NCBI GenBank assembly: GCA_963921825.1
Contig: OY997593.1
Coordinates: 49,398,039-49,462,038 of the forward strand
DNA length: 64,000 nucleotides
DNA from: Erodium maritimum
Lineage: Eukaryota > Streptophyta > Magnoliopsida > Geraniales > Geraniaceae
Direction: 5' to 3'
Shown here: piece by piece, positions 21,801 to 34,639 of the stretch
Position numbering within the stretch: position 1 is the stretch's first letter
How the letters are laid out: every line of letters begins with the position of its first letter
The notes under the pieces: generated by a model
The model's input: the letters and a program-made list of their open reading frames with translations, nothing else
The model's database searches: none
Told to the model about the DNA's origin: nothing
Position numbers and translations under genes: made by a program

Positions 21801-24800
21801 TGCCTACTTTTGTTCTTTCAGAACCATGCTATTCATTCAGTATTATAAAAATAAATAACCTAATTGGCTTTTAGCCCTGTTATAATGTTTAAGCTAATTG
21901 TTATGATAGTTAATAAAAATGTGATTTGTCAGTTACTACTGTTGTTGTTACTGTTCTTAAAAAGTCATTCTAGCCAGCTCTAAATTCGTAAGTTAAGACT
22001 TCATAGCATCGATTTACCTCATGTTTCCTGATATAGTACTTAGTTTGGCGGCCAATCAAAACAGCAAATGCTCCATGAAATGCAATTTCCCTTTTCATAC
22101 AAGCATGGAAACCCTGCTCCAGCCTTATTATTGCCCTTCGAGTGTCCTCATGCTGATATTTTGAAACTGTGGATAGAAAAATTAATTAAATAACCTACAC
22201 ACCACATAAATGAAGTGATATATAAATACATTTCTGTATGTAATTTGCAGGGGATTGATGTAGGATTGGAGTCCTTTATTTAGAAACTAGTTAGCATTGC
22301 ACTCCTTGTATCAAGACAAAAATAGATTAAATATCACGTTGAAGCACGTGAACAAGGGTCATAACATACAAATTTATGAAGGAAAACAGGTCTAAATTTC
22401 CACTCACAAAGCAATAGATAATCATTATCTTAATCAATTCTAATCATATTACGGTCCCTGTACCACTTAACATTCACCTTAAAAAGGTCAAGTACAATGA
22501 AGTAGATAGTATACTTTATGGAGACATTGAAATGAGTAAGCAACAAGCCAAATCTACAGGCATAATTAGTTAAAAACTACTCATTGAATTAATACTAGTG
22601 AGACAAAATACCTTTTTCAGTGGAATCCAAATCCAGATCATCTGGATCCAAATCCATCTCAAGTATCTATAAGAAAGCAAAACAAAATCACGGCATCAGT
22701 AAAAAAAAAATATTTAAGCATTATGAACTATATAAAGCTTGTCCAATTACATTACCATTGCTTCAACATCGGAAAAATAAGATAAATCATCATCACTTTC
22801 AGCAGCTAGCTCTTCCTGATCTGCTGTTGAAGAGTTAACCTCAGGTTCCGGGGGAGCAAAATCTTCAACATATGGCTTCTCTGTGAGACAACCATTTGAG
22901 TAATGACCAGGATGCTTTGCAAGTGTGATTTTTGTAATCTCTTCCATCGTTGTTGCCGGTATGGAAGCAACATTCCCTGCATTGTTCTGACTGGGGCAAC
23001 CACCAGCAATACCTGTTCTCGTAGATACCATATGTTGGGTGTCATTATAGTGAAACTCGGATTTAAGCCCACAATCAACCACTTGATTTCTACACATTTC
23101 AGGAAATACCCGTGATTCCATTGCCTGAGAAGATACATGTCTAGGGGTTTTATCTTCCATCTGCATAAGACAAGATACTCTTTCTCTAGGCTTTTGATTA
23201 CCTGAGGAATTTTGCATACCGTTACATGGAGGGCTTTGTTGTGCTGCATGGGGAACTGCTGATGAAGGAGAATGTTTATGAAAAATAACATCATCATTGC
23301 ATGGAATTTCTGTGTCCTCAGTGTTCAGTGTGCAGCAAATAATACCATCACACAGTTCAGGGAATTGAAGATTTGAAGCCAGTGAAGGTGAAAGCATTTC
23401 TGCCTCTGCTACATGTCCAACACTGTATTGAGGCTCGTTGTTATCGCATGACTTTCCAAGACATGTACCGGAAGGATCCATGAAATATGTATCCAAACCT
23501 ACTGATGTCACTGGTTCCACTATACTAGGTACTTGACCTTTACTAGCATCTGCTGGAGAGGTCAACAAAAGTGAGCCCAGACCATCTTTAAAAAACTTAC
23601 CAATCACGTCTTTTCCATCTTCCATCAGAAGAATTTCATCATCGTTTGTGAAGTCCATAAGAGAATTGGAAAGCACTTCGAGATAACCTTCTGTAGTTGC
23701 ATCGTCGCTCTTTAGTTCAGTAAATGGTTCTTGGTTATCCAAGTATCCTTCTCGGTTATCCATATATCCTAACTCACTTGTGTCCATTACACAACCATTA
23801 GGTGGAAGTGCAAATATATCTCCTGTCTGTAGATCGTTCTCTCTGTCACCAACATCAACTGGCAAAACAGGTTCAGATATGGCATCAGACTCTTTCCATA
23901 TTGGAATATCAGGTAATGGAGATGAAAACTCTAAGTTGTGAAATGGTGCATTGCAATCTGTTATTGGAGAATTTGAGACCTGTTGTTCCCCAAGTTTATT
24001 TACTGTGTAACTGTCAAAAGTGGAACCAAGTTTCCCCCCTGATCCATCAGCTTCAGACAGGCACATAGGCTGATCTTTAGGTTGTTGACCCAACTCTTCA
24101 TGCCCAGAACTACCAGGTAGAGACATATCGGCTCCAATAATTTCTCCATGCACATGTTGTCTATCGATATGAAAGTTTTCTTCAGCTGGGTTTGGGAGTT
24201 CCGTATGGAAGATGGGGGCTGCACCCTCACTGTCTGTGCCACCAACAGATAGCGTTTCTGGAAAACCGTTATGCATTACACCCAAAGTTGATTCCTCCAG
24301 GCCGAAGGGGTTTGTGATTGGATTTTCAAGTATGCAACTTACAGATAGAGGTTCGTCTCCATCTTCATCAAAATTGCCATTACTGGGTGCAATAAGAAAA
24401 CTCAAGTCCATGGAATTAAATGGTTCGTCGGATATTCTCTTACGCATTGCATGGTACCGTTTACGGACACTTACAGATTTTCTCTTGGCAGGCATGACAT
24501 TGTTATCTTTAGAATTTCCAAATTTATTGGATTTTGATGGAAGGGTTGAAGCACAATGCTCAAACTCAGTCATCCGCGAAGAAGCTTCATCAGAAACAAC
24601 TGGATCATAGAGGATAGAAAGCCACCGTTCTCGCAATTCTCGCACTGTAAATCTCCTAGAAAACTGCACTGCACCTTTAGCAAGTGATTCCAAGGAAGCA
24701 CCAGCCTACAAAAAAAGGATTCACGGGTACAAATATAAACAATGGTACCAGCTATTCTCTGCAGTCAAAATGTTGGGCAAGATATAAAATCTTCATAAGC

Positions 24801-25406
24801 AACGAGTTGCAATACAATGATAGAATAAGATATCAAGACATCCCAAAACCTAATAAATTGACAGCCCAGAACACTAGGCACAAAGAAATATACACAGAGA
24901 CATATTCAGCCTGGGACAGGGTTTTCATTGGCATGATGCTGCTTCTGCCACCAGTGTGAAGTAATCCTAAACCTAAATATGATAGGCCAATTCCTTCTCT
25001 TCTGACTTATGTTTTTGAACAAACTTACATCTACATAATTTCTTTCCATAGCTCAGCATAAAGAAACAAAATCAAACATTAGAAAATATAAATAAGTAAA
25101 TGAACACCTAGACTAATTAGCTCGTACAGCTCCGGAAATAAAACTAAACAAATAGATTCAGAAAGAAAAGGAGCACTCTCCCTCCATTGGTTCCTCAATT
25201 GGAGAGTTGTTTCTGCAATGAAGACTAGAGGAATTGAAATCAACACGGACATAGATAGAGGTCCTTGGATTGAAGCAACAGAAGGTTATTAATCAGAGAG
25301 AAACGGCGAAAAAGGAAAGGAGGGGGCAAAGCGATACCTCGACGGCGTTCTTCAGCAAGAGGTCGTCCTCTGCAGTCCATTGAGGAGTCGGAGCCAGAGC
25401 TCCCAT
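18897..25406 (-). CDS. EMB1967: FHA-domain MCRS1-like protein (EMB1967-like)
   Basis: Seven exons with GT-AG junctions, all in phase: 25406-25338, 24705-22756, 22666-22612, 22166-22018, 21626-21540, 19531-19403 and 18986-18897, giving 842 codons and ending SNTQ. The start MGALAPTPQWTAEDDLLLKN is the only ATG that reads into the N-terminal MCRS domain. Residues 1-60 (WTAEDDLLL, RFTVRELRERWLSILYDP) and a basic KRKSVSVRKRYHAMRKRI segment match the MCRS1 N-terminus. The long acidic middle, almost all in exon 2, looks disordered. Residues about 722-823 form a split FHA domain: AFAVLIGR, LLGRATEDV, KISRRQ, FFFLKNLGKCPISLN, RGMPFMFEIN. The last FHA signature residue is Q rather than the usual H, as in animal MCRS1. 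MCRS1 is known from chromatin complexes such as INO80; the Arabidopsis relative is an embryo-essential gene. The gene looks intact. The identification is from memory of the family, not a search. Confidence 0.88.
19779..20683. mobile_element. long-TIR MITE inside an intron of the FHA gene
   Basis: The left end TGAAAAAGTATACTCCAAAG and the right end (inverted, TGAAAGAAGTATGCTCTAAA) match. The similarity continues about 110 bp inward: GTTACTGAAATTTG, AAAAGTATGTCCCT and TTATTTGAAAAGTA blocks. The interior is AT-rich and non-coding. It lies wholly in the intron between exons 5 and 6, so the coding sequence is untouched. No clear target duplication was found. Confidence 0.7.
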
Positions 25407-28399
25407 TCTTGTTCTTTTCCTCTCAAGTCTCAACAGCAACAGGGTGCGTGTTTGTTCAGTGGGAAAAAGAAGGAAAAACCTCAGGAATCTGGAAACGAAG
25501 CAGAGCAGGGGTTTTAGAAATAAATACGCCTACTATATTAGAACGTCGTATATACTCGCTGGAAAATTATTTGGTGGGTCAGGTGATGTCACGGAATGCG
25601 CATAAAAATACCAATTTCTAGCTTTATACTATACGGCAACTCTTTCAAATACATATATACTTTTGAGCGAAAGTTGCAACTTTATTAATGAAAATCCATA
25701 TATTGATGTTTATCGAGAAACATATTCTCCGCTCACGAAAAAGACAGATTTAAAGAACAATGATTTGTTGATCCTTATAATATCATAACTGTTACAGACG
25801 GTATTTTAACGCCTCATAGATAAAGACAGAATACGAAAAAAGGGAAGGGGTACCAGAGATCCTGAGGGACCTCAACAATGGTGGAGGTGGGAGGCAAAAC
25901 ATCGACTAGGGACCCCTCCCAGGGCCAGTCCCTGATGCTCAGTCGGTGCATCATTCCTCTTGACGGGGACGTTTCCCCGCCTTTGTCTGGTCAGCCCAAA
26001 TTTCTCCAACTATTGGCCTTCTGAGTGTATCACCCGGTCCTTGCCGGATCCTCTCGTGTACAAAAGACCACCCAGAGAGGCCTATCGTACACGAATGTTC
26101 AATGTACAAGGTGGACGAGCGTAGACCCGGATTAGGTATCAGATCCGTGGTTACGCTGGTGTCCATACCTCGAGATAGCCCAATCTTAGGTATCAGATCC
26201 ATGGTCAACGGGAAAGAGGTGCCTCCCTGCTCTCCCGATTCCACTGCTAGGGCATCCCCTCTGTGAGCCTCGGATGACAACTGCTCCACCTGAGCCAACG
26301 AGGGTATCAGACCCAAGTGGGGGCGAGGCCCTTTCGCTGGGTTATATCGCAATAGTCCTTTTCGGTAGGCCATGGTATGTAGATAGCGGCTCTGGTGCAG
26401 CTCCCCGGCCCTCACCCGTGGAACTTCCTTCGTCTTATCTTCAGGGTAAGCTTGCCTATTGCATCCTAGAGACCCTACTGAGACCAGCGGTGTCACGCCC
26501 CAAATCCGGTTTTGACCGGACTCGAGACGTGAACTTAAAATAATAATTAATTAGAGTAACTCAAAGGCAATAAGTTTTAAAATAATACTCTGAAATCCAA
26601 CAAAATGATAAAATGAGTCAACAACTCATAAAAACCAGTAATAAAGTAGTTATATACAAGGTGGAAAGTACGTCTAACTACAATAAGCCACCCGGATCCT
26701 CCAGGAACTCCCGAGTCCCGAAGCAATCTCTAAGTCTACTGACCAAGGAAACCTGTACAAACAGTAAACATGAAAGGGGTGAGCTTACGCTCAATATGAA
26801 AAAGCCGTAAAGTGAAAGACATCCCCGCTTGGCAAGAAAAGACAATTTGTACAATTATCCAAATGCCCGATTAGTACGATTAACCAAAGCCAACGTCATA
26901 ATCAAATATCAACAAGAATTGCAATGCTTAATAAAACGGTAACTCAAGGATATCAAAGGAGAGACAGTTTATTCTTTAATAAAAACAACTAAAGAAAGCA
27001 CGTAATAACGTCACATAGGTAACTTAAACCGAAATACTCTGCTCCACATTTGGTCAATGTATCATGTCGGATTGCCCCTCGGTCCAGGGGAGACACATAT
27101 CGTCGAGACTACCGGAAACATCCCTAAGGGGACACATAACATCGGAATTCTCGGAAATGTCCCCAACGGACCATAGATCATCGGGGTGAAGTAAAATGTC
27201 CTCCCAAAAACGCTCCCGCAGGAACGCATACCCTAGAGGTGAAGCAACAAGTAAACAATCCCCTCAGGTAAACAACCTCACGTCATACCGGAATTCCCTT
27301 CGGCCTGGACGTCTTCCCGAGATTCGCATCGGGGTTACCACAGTACCGGAATTCCCATCGGTCTTCCCGGGATTCGCATCGGGGTTACCACAATCCTTAG
27401 GCCTAGGTACTACCCTACACCGGCATTCCCCTCGGTGTAGGTACCATACCGGAACACAACCCCTCTTAGACCACACATCAAGGAAATAACACGCAACATA
27501 AAGACATAGTACAACCACATCTTAGCAACCCAATAATCTTATCACAACACGCCACAAGGAACTCACATTAACAATCACGCTTACCGGCATAACTTACCAA
27601 CCACGTTCCATCGGTCTATCACTCACCCGATCATACCATTAGGCACAATCAACAATCACTCAATCGATCATAACACGGATCAACCATCCACGTACAATCA
27701 TCATAGTTCATCTAGTTTAGTATGAATCTTATATTAACCTACATACGGAACATGCATCAATACTAAGGACGAACAATCATCAATAAGTACATTCAACAAG
27801 CAATCCTAAGGCTCGACATGGCCATTCTACCAGCACGGCAATTTCCCAAAGTATTGAAAGCGATTAAACTAGTGAATCACATCCTACATGCATACTAGAC
27901 TCTTCCGGTTATTAATATAATTGAAAGTGGCTATTCTAGTGAATCACATCCTATATGCAAACTAGGATCTTTCCGGTTCTTATTATCCTATAGGCATACT
28001 ATTAACAATCTTTAAAAGTGGAGTTAGTACTTTTCCCTACCTCGAATCTCCAATGCTCAAATACTCCTAGCTGTTGACGTCCTGGCTAGCTTCCTCTCCA
28101 TCTTCTCCCGTGATTCCCAAGGTCTCCTCCTTCGTCGAGCTCGGGTCCAAGGTCTTGGATCACAAAAAAATTCGTGAATTAGGATTAATCCACAAAAGCT
28201 TAAAGATGAAAACGCTCCCGAACTACCCTAAAAGGACTTGGTTATAGATAACCGTCCTAAAGGTCGAATTCCAACAAAATGGGCCCAAAGGCCCAAAAAC
28301 GGGTCTGTCACGGTTCGGGTCACGGATCCGTGAGCTGAACCGTCGCGGTTCCCCCCACGGAGCCATGACAGACGTCGTCACGGTTCCTGTCACGGAGCC

Positions 28400-31300
28400 T
28401 TAAGAACCGCTCCCGGTCAACACCAGTCAAATCAGCGAAAAACAGGAAAATTTAAAATTTTGGGACAGACACCTAAATGAACCTAAATTTGACCCCGAGG
28501 GTCATATCGGACTTAATTTGACCCCGATATCGACCAAAGTGAGTTCTGGGGGACTCAGGGCAACTTTTTGACCAATTTGGGAAATGTTGACTTTTTGCTG
28601 GAAAAGTCAACCGAGCGACGTTTTGGTCCGTTCGAGGACCGTTTTGGATCCAAAAATATTAGTCGTCGTTACAGCGGTCTTAGTTGGGCCGTTTCCTTGT
28701 AGCACGTGAAATTTCGTAATTTCTTGGAAAATGGACCCGTTCGAGGCCCGAGACAGCCGAATTTCACGAATCTGACAAAAAAATATCTACAAAGATATTT
28801 TGTAAAGAGGTGGGACCCACTTGCCACTTGTCACACAAGTGGTGGTGGTTGGTATTTTGAACAAAACAAAAAGGAAATGAGTGGTAGTTTGTAAATAAGT
28901 AGTATTTGGTGTTTTTAAAACAAAATAAAAGGATTGGTTGAGAGTGGTCTCGGCAAAAACAGAAAAAAGAAGAGAAATAGAGAGAGAAAGAAGAGAGAGA
29001 AGGGGAAGGATAGAAATAAGGGAAAATCTTGGGTTTTTGGAGATTGCCAACGATCCGAACGACCGATCGGTCGACTCAACGACTGCGGATTCGAACTCCC
29101 CTCGTCATTCCCTACGATGAGAACCCGTCTTTTTCTCGTTTTGGAACGTTTGAATTTTAGGGTTTGAGTTTAAATGGGTTGATTAAGGTTGGGTTTTGTT
29201 TAAGTTTGGTTTAAAGATGAATGGTTGAGGTTTGAGGTTCGTTAGGAACGTTTTGGGGCGAAAAGGAAATTTCCCCATTGTGGCCGTGTGGGACCCACTT
29301 GGACGGGCCTCGGGTTTTTCGTGTTCGGGTGGTTTTGGACGATCCCCGAATCGATAATTCACACCCAGAACGAATTATGGGATTAAATCGTGGAAATTGG
29401 AAATTTCGGGTTTAGAAACTTTAAACGCGAATTAAATCGCTCGGAAGTCGGAAATTGATTCCGTCGATTGCGTTGGAACACTTGAATTATTTTAGGATCG
29501 TAGAAACGAAAACGGGAATTTTCGGAGCCCCGGAAGGGCGTTTTCCGATCTCGGGCATATTCGCCGAGCCGGGCGAATCGGGCCCTTCCGGACCCTTTGT
29601 TGACAATGTCGAGTAATCGGAAAGTTTGGGAGTGATCGGCATTTTCGGGGTTGCGTTTGAGCGTTAAGTTCATTAAATTCGGGTTTCACCTGCTTATTTA
29701 AAAAGTGTGTTAATTTGTGATCTTGTTAGATCGTGTCGCCGACCGCGGAAAGAGGAGGCTAAGCGGGTGACTGCGAGCATGCCGGAGCTTGAGCGTGGAT
29801 ATTTGGAAAGCGTTACGAAGTAGGGAAAAGTAGCCGGATCTCGTCCTTGACTAGGGAAAGTTAACAGTAGAAATGCATGTGACACCTAGTGGTGTCGTAG
29901 GATGAGTAAGTTTATCGAACACTAGAAATGCAGGCGACACTTAGTGGTGTCGTATGATAGGTGAACGTATCGAACAATATAAATGCATGTGACACTTAGT
30001 AGTGTCGTAGGATAAGTGAACTTATCGAACAATGGAAATACTGGTGGCATTTGATTGTGCCCGGAGGTTGATTGAATTGTTTGTGTTTGTGGGTGGCCAT
30101 GAGTGCCTGTGGGGAGTTGAACCCGTAGAGTACTGTTTGTGTGTCGTGGGTGGTCAGGTGTGCCTTTGGGGAGTTGAACCCGTATTTTACTGGTTGTGTG
30201 TCATGGGTGGCCATATGTGCCTTTGGGGTGTTGAACCCGTATTTTACTGTTTGTGTGTCATGGGTGGCCATGTGTGCCTGTGGGGTGTTGAACCCGTATT
30301 TTTACTGTTTGTGTGTCGTGGGTGGCCGTGTGTGCCTGTGGGGTGTTGAAATCGTATGTTTCTGTTTGTGTGTCGTGGGTGGCCATGTGTACCTATGGGG
30401 TGTTGAACCCGTATGTTATTGTTTGTGTTTGTGGGTGGCCGTGAGTGCCCGTGGAGAGTTGAACCCGTATTGGTTGACTGACTTGCCGAGGGGTAGTTAG
30501 TTGTGTTGTCGTCTTTTCTTTCTAGTTGCGGGGTATTGCGTGTTATTTGGTTGTGACTGTGATTGCATGGAGGTTGGGGGCCCGCCTGACAATAAAGGGG
30601 TCCCGTGGTCGCGCGCGTGGGGGTTGGCTAGCCTTCCGACTAACCATCGGTAAAGTTGTGCATTCTTCTGCGATAAAGGGGTCATGTGGTCGCGCGCGTG
30701 GGGGTTGGCTAGCCTTCCGACTAACCATCGGTAAAGTTGTGCATTTCTTCGGCGATGAAGGGCGGCTCCCCTTCCGACTAGATATCGGAAAAGTATCGTT
30801 GAATATATCGCTAACCGGTCGACCGCCTGGCCCGACTGCATTCGAGGAAAGTTGCGTGGGACAGGCTCAAGCCCAGCCGGTTAGCAACCGGCACTGAGTA
30901 GCTGGAGTGCGATCCTTTGTGATCTTGATTGTTGTGTGCGATCCTTTTTGATCTTGGGTGTTGTGTGGTTTTCTTTTGTGTCTTTGGTGGGGGTCGTAAC
31001 CGCTGTGTCGGGTCTACATTACGCGTCCGGGTTTGAGTTGGATGGGGAAAGTAACAGTTTTCGTGTGACAGTCGGGTTACTTGAGTTTGGGGATAGTAGT
31101 CCCCGGTGTTTGGTCTGTTGTTGGTGTTTCCGGCATTTTCTGCTAGTATGTCGTAGTCAGTCTGGTATCCATGGTGGTGAGCGTTCGCTCACCCCTAGCT
31201 GCTTTTCCTACAGGTACTGGTCGCGAGACGGACTAGGGGAACTCTCGAAGCTTGAAGAGCTGGGAGTGGGAGTCCGGGTTTTTGGGAGTTTAGCGACGTA

Positions 31301-31437
31301 CGCTTTTTTTTGTTCGCTTGTTTTGGACGTGTACTCAAAGTGGTAATTTTAAGCGGTTTATTAAAATGTTTGAAAACTGTTTTATTGTTTCACCGTTCGC
31401 GTTCCGGGTTCGTTTCTACCGAATTCGGGGCGTGACA
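28400..31437 (+). mobile_element. solo LTR, family A, nested in family B LTR
   Basis: Starts TTAAGAACCGCTCCCGGTCA, close to the family A start at 10218, and ends CGAATTCGGGGCGTGACA. It is flanked by GAGCC at 28395-28399 and 31438-31442, an exact duplication. Length is 3038 bp, with no internal region. It carries the family A tandem array at about 30090-30480 (seven or so units of 57-60 bp with GTGTGTCATGGGTGGCC) and a duplicated block with CGCGCGTGGGGGTTGGCTAG (about 30610 and 30690). Confidence 0.87.
30090..30480 (+). repeat. 57-60-bp tandem array in the nested family A LTR
   Basis: About seven units share TACTGTTTGTGTGTC, GGGTGGCCATGTGTGCC and TGTGGGGTGTTGAACCCG. The array is homologous to the 58-bp array at 12100-12503, which confirms the family assignment. 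Units differ by several bases each. Confidence 0.75.
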
Positions 31438-33073
31438 GAGCCGTGACGTCTGGTACTGTTCATCCGTCTGCTTCCTCCAGCTTCGGGTTTTCACGATTTT
31501 AACCCCCAAAACCTTCATGGATGACCTTCCAAAGCTCCAAAAACAGTTCCTAAACGTCTCTACTTCGAAACCCAACATGGGTGTTCATTAAAACTCCACA
31601 AAAACAACTTCAATTCATCAACAAAACTCCTTTTCACTCCAAAATCATCATCCAATACTCCAAACTTAAAAACCCAACCTTTGCTCATCAATTTCTTCAA
31701 AACCCATGAACCAAAAATGTTCAAAACGAAAAAGGATGATGGATTTACCTTGAGGTTGAAGATTAGATGGAGAAACAAGGAAAAATGGAGAGATTTGGGT
31801 CACAAAAAGGTTCAATACCCCTCTTTTCTTCTTCTCCAAGCTTTGAGAGCTTCTTCTTCTTTCCCTTTTGGTGAAATTCGGCCAACACTAGTTGTTTGGC
31901 TAAAATGCTCCCAATTTGGGTCATATACCCTAAAGGGAGAAGCCCCAAACTACCTCCAAGCTTACAAGTCTTCCATGCCCATTCATTTAGGGGTAAAATG
32001 GCCAATATGCCCTCTTTCTTATCACCCAAACCAAAAGGGACACTTGTCCAAAAGGGGACCACATTTCCTCTTAGAAATTTCAGCACAAAGGTTTTAACTT
32101 AAATTAGTCCTTAATTAAGTGAGGTTTGACCCGGAATTGACCCACAGTTGACTTTTCACAACTTACAGTCAAACGAAAGGAAACGGCCCAATTAAGCTAA
32201 CCGTAACGACGACTAAGCCTTTTGTGCCCCGGAAAGGTCCCGGATGACTTCCGGAGTCATCGGTTAACTTTTCCGGCCGAAAGTCAAACTTTGTCAAAAA
32301 ACACCGGTTCGACCGGGATCGACCGGGGGCGGTTCTTACAAGCGAGGAGGACGGAAAGAGGCTCGAGGTGCCCAAGGTCCACCCTATCCTTTAACACAGT
32401 CATGGTGAGTAGCGACCATGGAGGAGGACACCGTCATTCTATGTAGAGTCCTATGGCCAAGAAAAGATCGGTGTGCCCTAACCTCCATCGTGGTGGCCGA
32501 GAACACAATATCTTCTCTAACCACCTCCATACCCGGGGAAGATAGGGAGTATGGAGGCGCGACCATAGGAAATCGAGGCGGGGTCTGTCGAAACCTCGGG
32601 GGTCGTAGGTGGTGTGCAACCCTAGAGAGCACGCCGCCCGGGAAAGGATTCGGAGTAGGGTTATGGAAAGATTGTGATGCCGGCGATCTAGGATTTGATG
32701 GTGAAAGGACAGGGCTATCGCGTGAGGAGGAAGCTACCCAGGAACAGCGCCCGAGCCTTCCCCAGCTCGACTTCAGAACTGTCGACGAAGAAGCTTCTGG
32801 AGTAGGCCATGGTAGCACTAGGAGCATAGACGGAGGACAAGAGGGAACCATAGCCATTAGTTCGGCCTGCCTATCGATGACTTTTATCCCCAGCACCGTA
32901 TACGGTCTGCGAGGGACAAGACAACACAAGGATAGTACCGACAAGTATTGCGGCGCTAGGCACAGATGGAGGTGCGGCAGCGGGCATGGCGGCGGCGAGG
33001 GTAGATGGGAGACCCATATCTTGTAGATGGCTAGGGCTAGGAGAGGATCTCAATTGCAGAGAGAGTTTTTCAA

Positions 33074-33076
<3 letters not shown>

Positions 33077-33154
<78 letters not shown>

Positions 33155-33158
33155 TATT
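33077..33158. repeat. (TA)n microsatellite
   Basis: About 80 bp of alternating TA with two TACA interruptions. It begins within the right copy of the 17-bp target duplication of the neighbouring retroposon. The YIYIYI-type frames across it are meaningless. Confidence 0.95.
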
Positions 33159-33209
33159 TTACCATTAAGAATAAACTCTTTCATGACGTCAGACGGACGA
33201 GGTTATCAT

Positions 33210-33933
33210 CAGGGCTATGCAAATATCCAATCGTCATTGAAAACCGATCATTATCGGTCGTCGTCTTTATTACTGGAATCACCCGAACCGATGTCGCCGA
33301 TAATAGTTGTGGTTAAAAAAATACCAACCCGACAATATTTTGGGTAGGTACGGTTTTTTATATTCTAAATCGATAAAGAACTGACCGACTGACTTTTAAT
33401 TTCATAAACCTATTACAATAATATCATAAATGGCATTTGATGTATTAATAAATTTATTCGATTTTAAAGATCAAAGTTTATTTGATTTAATGAACTTGAA
33501 TTCAAATCATTTTACTTGAATAAACATACATTCTAATACTTTTATTTATTGTATATGGCAACTGGCGTGTACTTCACTTAAAGGTTTTTTTTCAAGAATA
33601 TTGAAAAAAAATTTAAACATGTTTTTCTTGATGAAATAGCTTAATAGAAAATTACCAATAATAGTTGATTGTATTTTTGTTGTAAATTGGTTTATTTTTT
33701 TAGTTGTTTCATAAATCGATGTGTTTTCTATGTTGGGCTTTAATTGAAGGTCCCAAAGAAAGTTTAATGGGCCGGTTAAAACTCGTAACCGGGCGGCTCC
33801 GTGACAATCTGTTTTCAGGTTTCTTGTTGGAACCCGATACTAGTACCGGTTATGAATTTCAGATAACCGGTCCTTCCGGTTTGGGTTGCGGATAATAGAA
33901 ATATTTTCGAGGACCGGTCGATGCCCACCCTTA
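33210..33933. mobile_element. hAT-type MITE, degraded ends
   Basis: Flanked by an exact 8-bp duplication GTTATCAT (33202-33209 and 33934-33941), the hAT length. The right end TGCCCACCCTTA is a close match to the TGCCCACCCCTA end of the MITE at 17530. The left end CAGGGCTATGCA is more diverged. The interior is AT-rich with AACCGG and ACCGGT motifs and no transposase. Confidence 0.78.
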
Positions 33934-33941
33934 GTTATCAT

Positions 33942-34220
33942 AACGGAGAATAGAGTTTTTTTAGAGAGTATTTATTGTTTGTCTAATACAAGAATGTATA
34001 TAAGTGTATCGAACAATAGTTGTGTCGCCATGTATACAATGAGCTGACAAGTCAATATAAAGCCTTATTCGCTGATCTTGTTATAAAACTGTGTTTGGTA
34101 TCTCGACTTGAAATAAAAGACTAGGAATGTCCTAGATAATGTTCCCTATAGGGGAAATGGAGGGAGGGTCCAGTCAGTAACGGATCCAGCTTTTAGAATG
34201 AGGGGTCACCAAATATTTTT
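33942..34220. other. short non-coding spacer
   Basis: No gene, RNA or repeat recognised between the hAT MITE and the long-TIR MITE that follows. Confidence 0.5.
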
Positions 34221-34639
34221 AGGGTAAATTACAAATACCTACCCCAAACTTGTAACGCTTAACTGATACATACCCTAAAATTTTTTTAACTGATACCTAC
34301 TCAGATGTTTAGTTATACAACAAATAGCCCAAGTCGTCAGCTAAAATGACGAAAATACCCTCAACTACACTTCAATAATTATTTTTAAAAATATTTAAAA
34401 ATAACTTTTGTTATATATATATACTTATTAAATCACTTCAATTTTATTTAAAAAATCATTTCAGTTTTATTTAAAAAAATTATATAAAAAATCATTGAGG
34501 GCATTTTCATCATTTTAGTTGACGGTTTGGGCTATTTGTTATAGAACTAAACATCTGAGTATGTATCAGTTAAAGAAAAACTTTAGGGTATGTATCAATT
34601 AAACGCTACGAGTTTGGGGTGGGTATTTGTCATTTACCT
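34221..34639. mobile_element. MITE with ~110-bp terminal inverted repeats
   Basis: The left end AGGGTAAATTACAAATACC is mirrored by the right end (inverted, AGGTAAATGACAAATACCC). The match continues through ACCCCAAACTTGTAACG, AACTGATACATACCC and CAGATGTTTAGTT blocks, so most of the 419-bp element is one large inverted repeat. This makes it a potential hairpin RNA if transcribed. The ends resemble those of the 1792-2647 MITE. Confidence 0.8.

Larger units (their letters stand above)
26491..32341 (-). mobile_element. solo LTR, family B, minus strand, with nested LTR
   Basis: The plus strand begins TGTCACGCCCCAAATCCGG and ends GGGGGCGGTTCTTACA. Flanks are AGCGG (26486-26490) and AGCGA (32342-32346), a 4-of-5 duplication. 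Without the nested LTR at 28400-31437 it is about 2.8 kb. No internal region remains. Its minus-strand start (TGTAAGAACCGCCCCCGGTC) matches those at 49503 and 50924, which defines family B. It is a fossil solo LTR inside the retroposon. Confidence 0.85.
25660..33067 (-). mobile_element. minus-strand non-LTR retroposon, split by nested LTRs
   Basis: Flanked by an exact 17-bp duplication TTTCAAATACATATATA (25643-25659 and 33068-33084). On the minus strand the 3' end reads ATTAATAAAGTTGC then TTTCGCTCAAAAG, the AATAAA-plus-short-A-tail form of plant LINE ends. After removing the nested solo LTR (26491-32341) about 1.55 kb remains. Its 5' part is C-rich with a start at about 33003 (MGLPSTLAAAMPAAAPPSVP). 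The 3' part holds a 178-codon open stretch ending GKRPRQEE at 25951. No endonuclease or reverse transcriptase is present, so it needed another LINE to move. The coding stretch may be a decayed ORF1, but no domain is recognised. Confidence 0.7.

Noticed and set aside
22620-24610. Plus-strand and alternate minus-strand frames up to 163 codons
   Set aside because: They are shadows of the 1950-bp second exon of the FHA gene, which has continuous phase with its neighbours.
32384-33026. Two opposed frames of 186 and 202 codons as host genes
   Set aside because: They lie in the 5' part of a retroposon bounded by a 17-bp duplication; no domain, and a nested LTR interrupts the unit.
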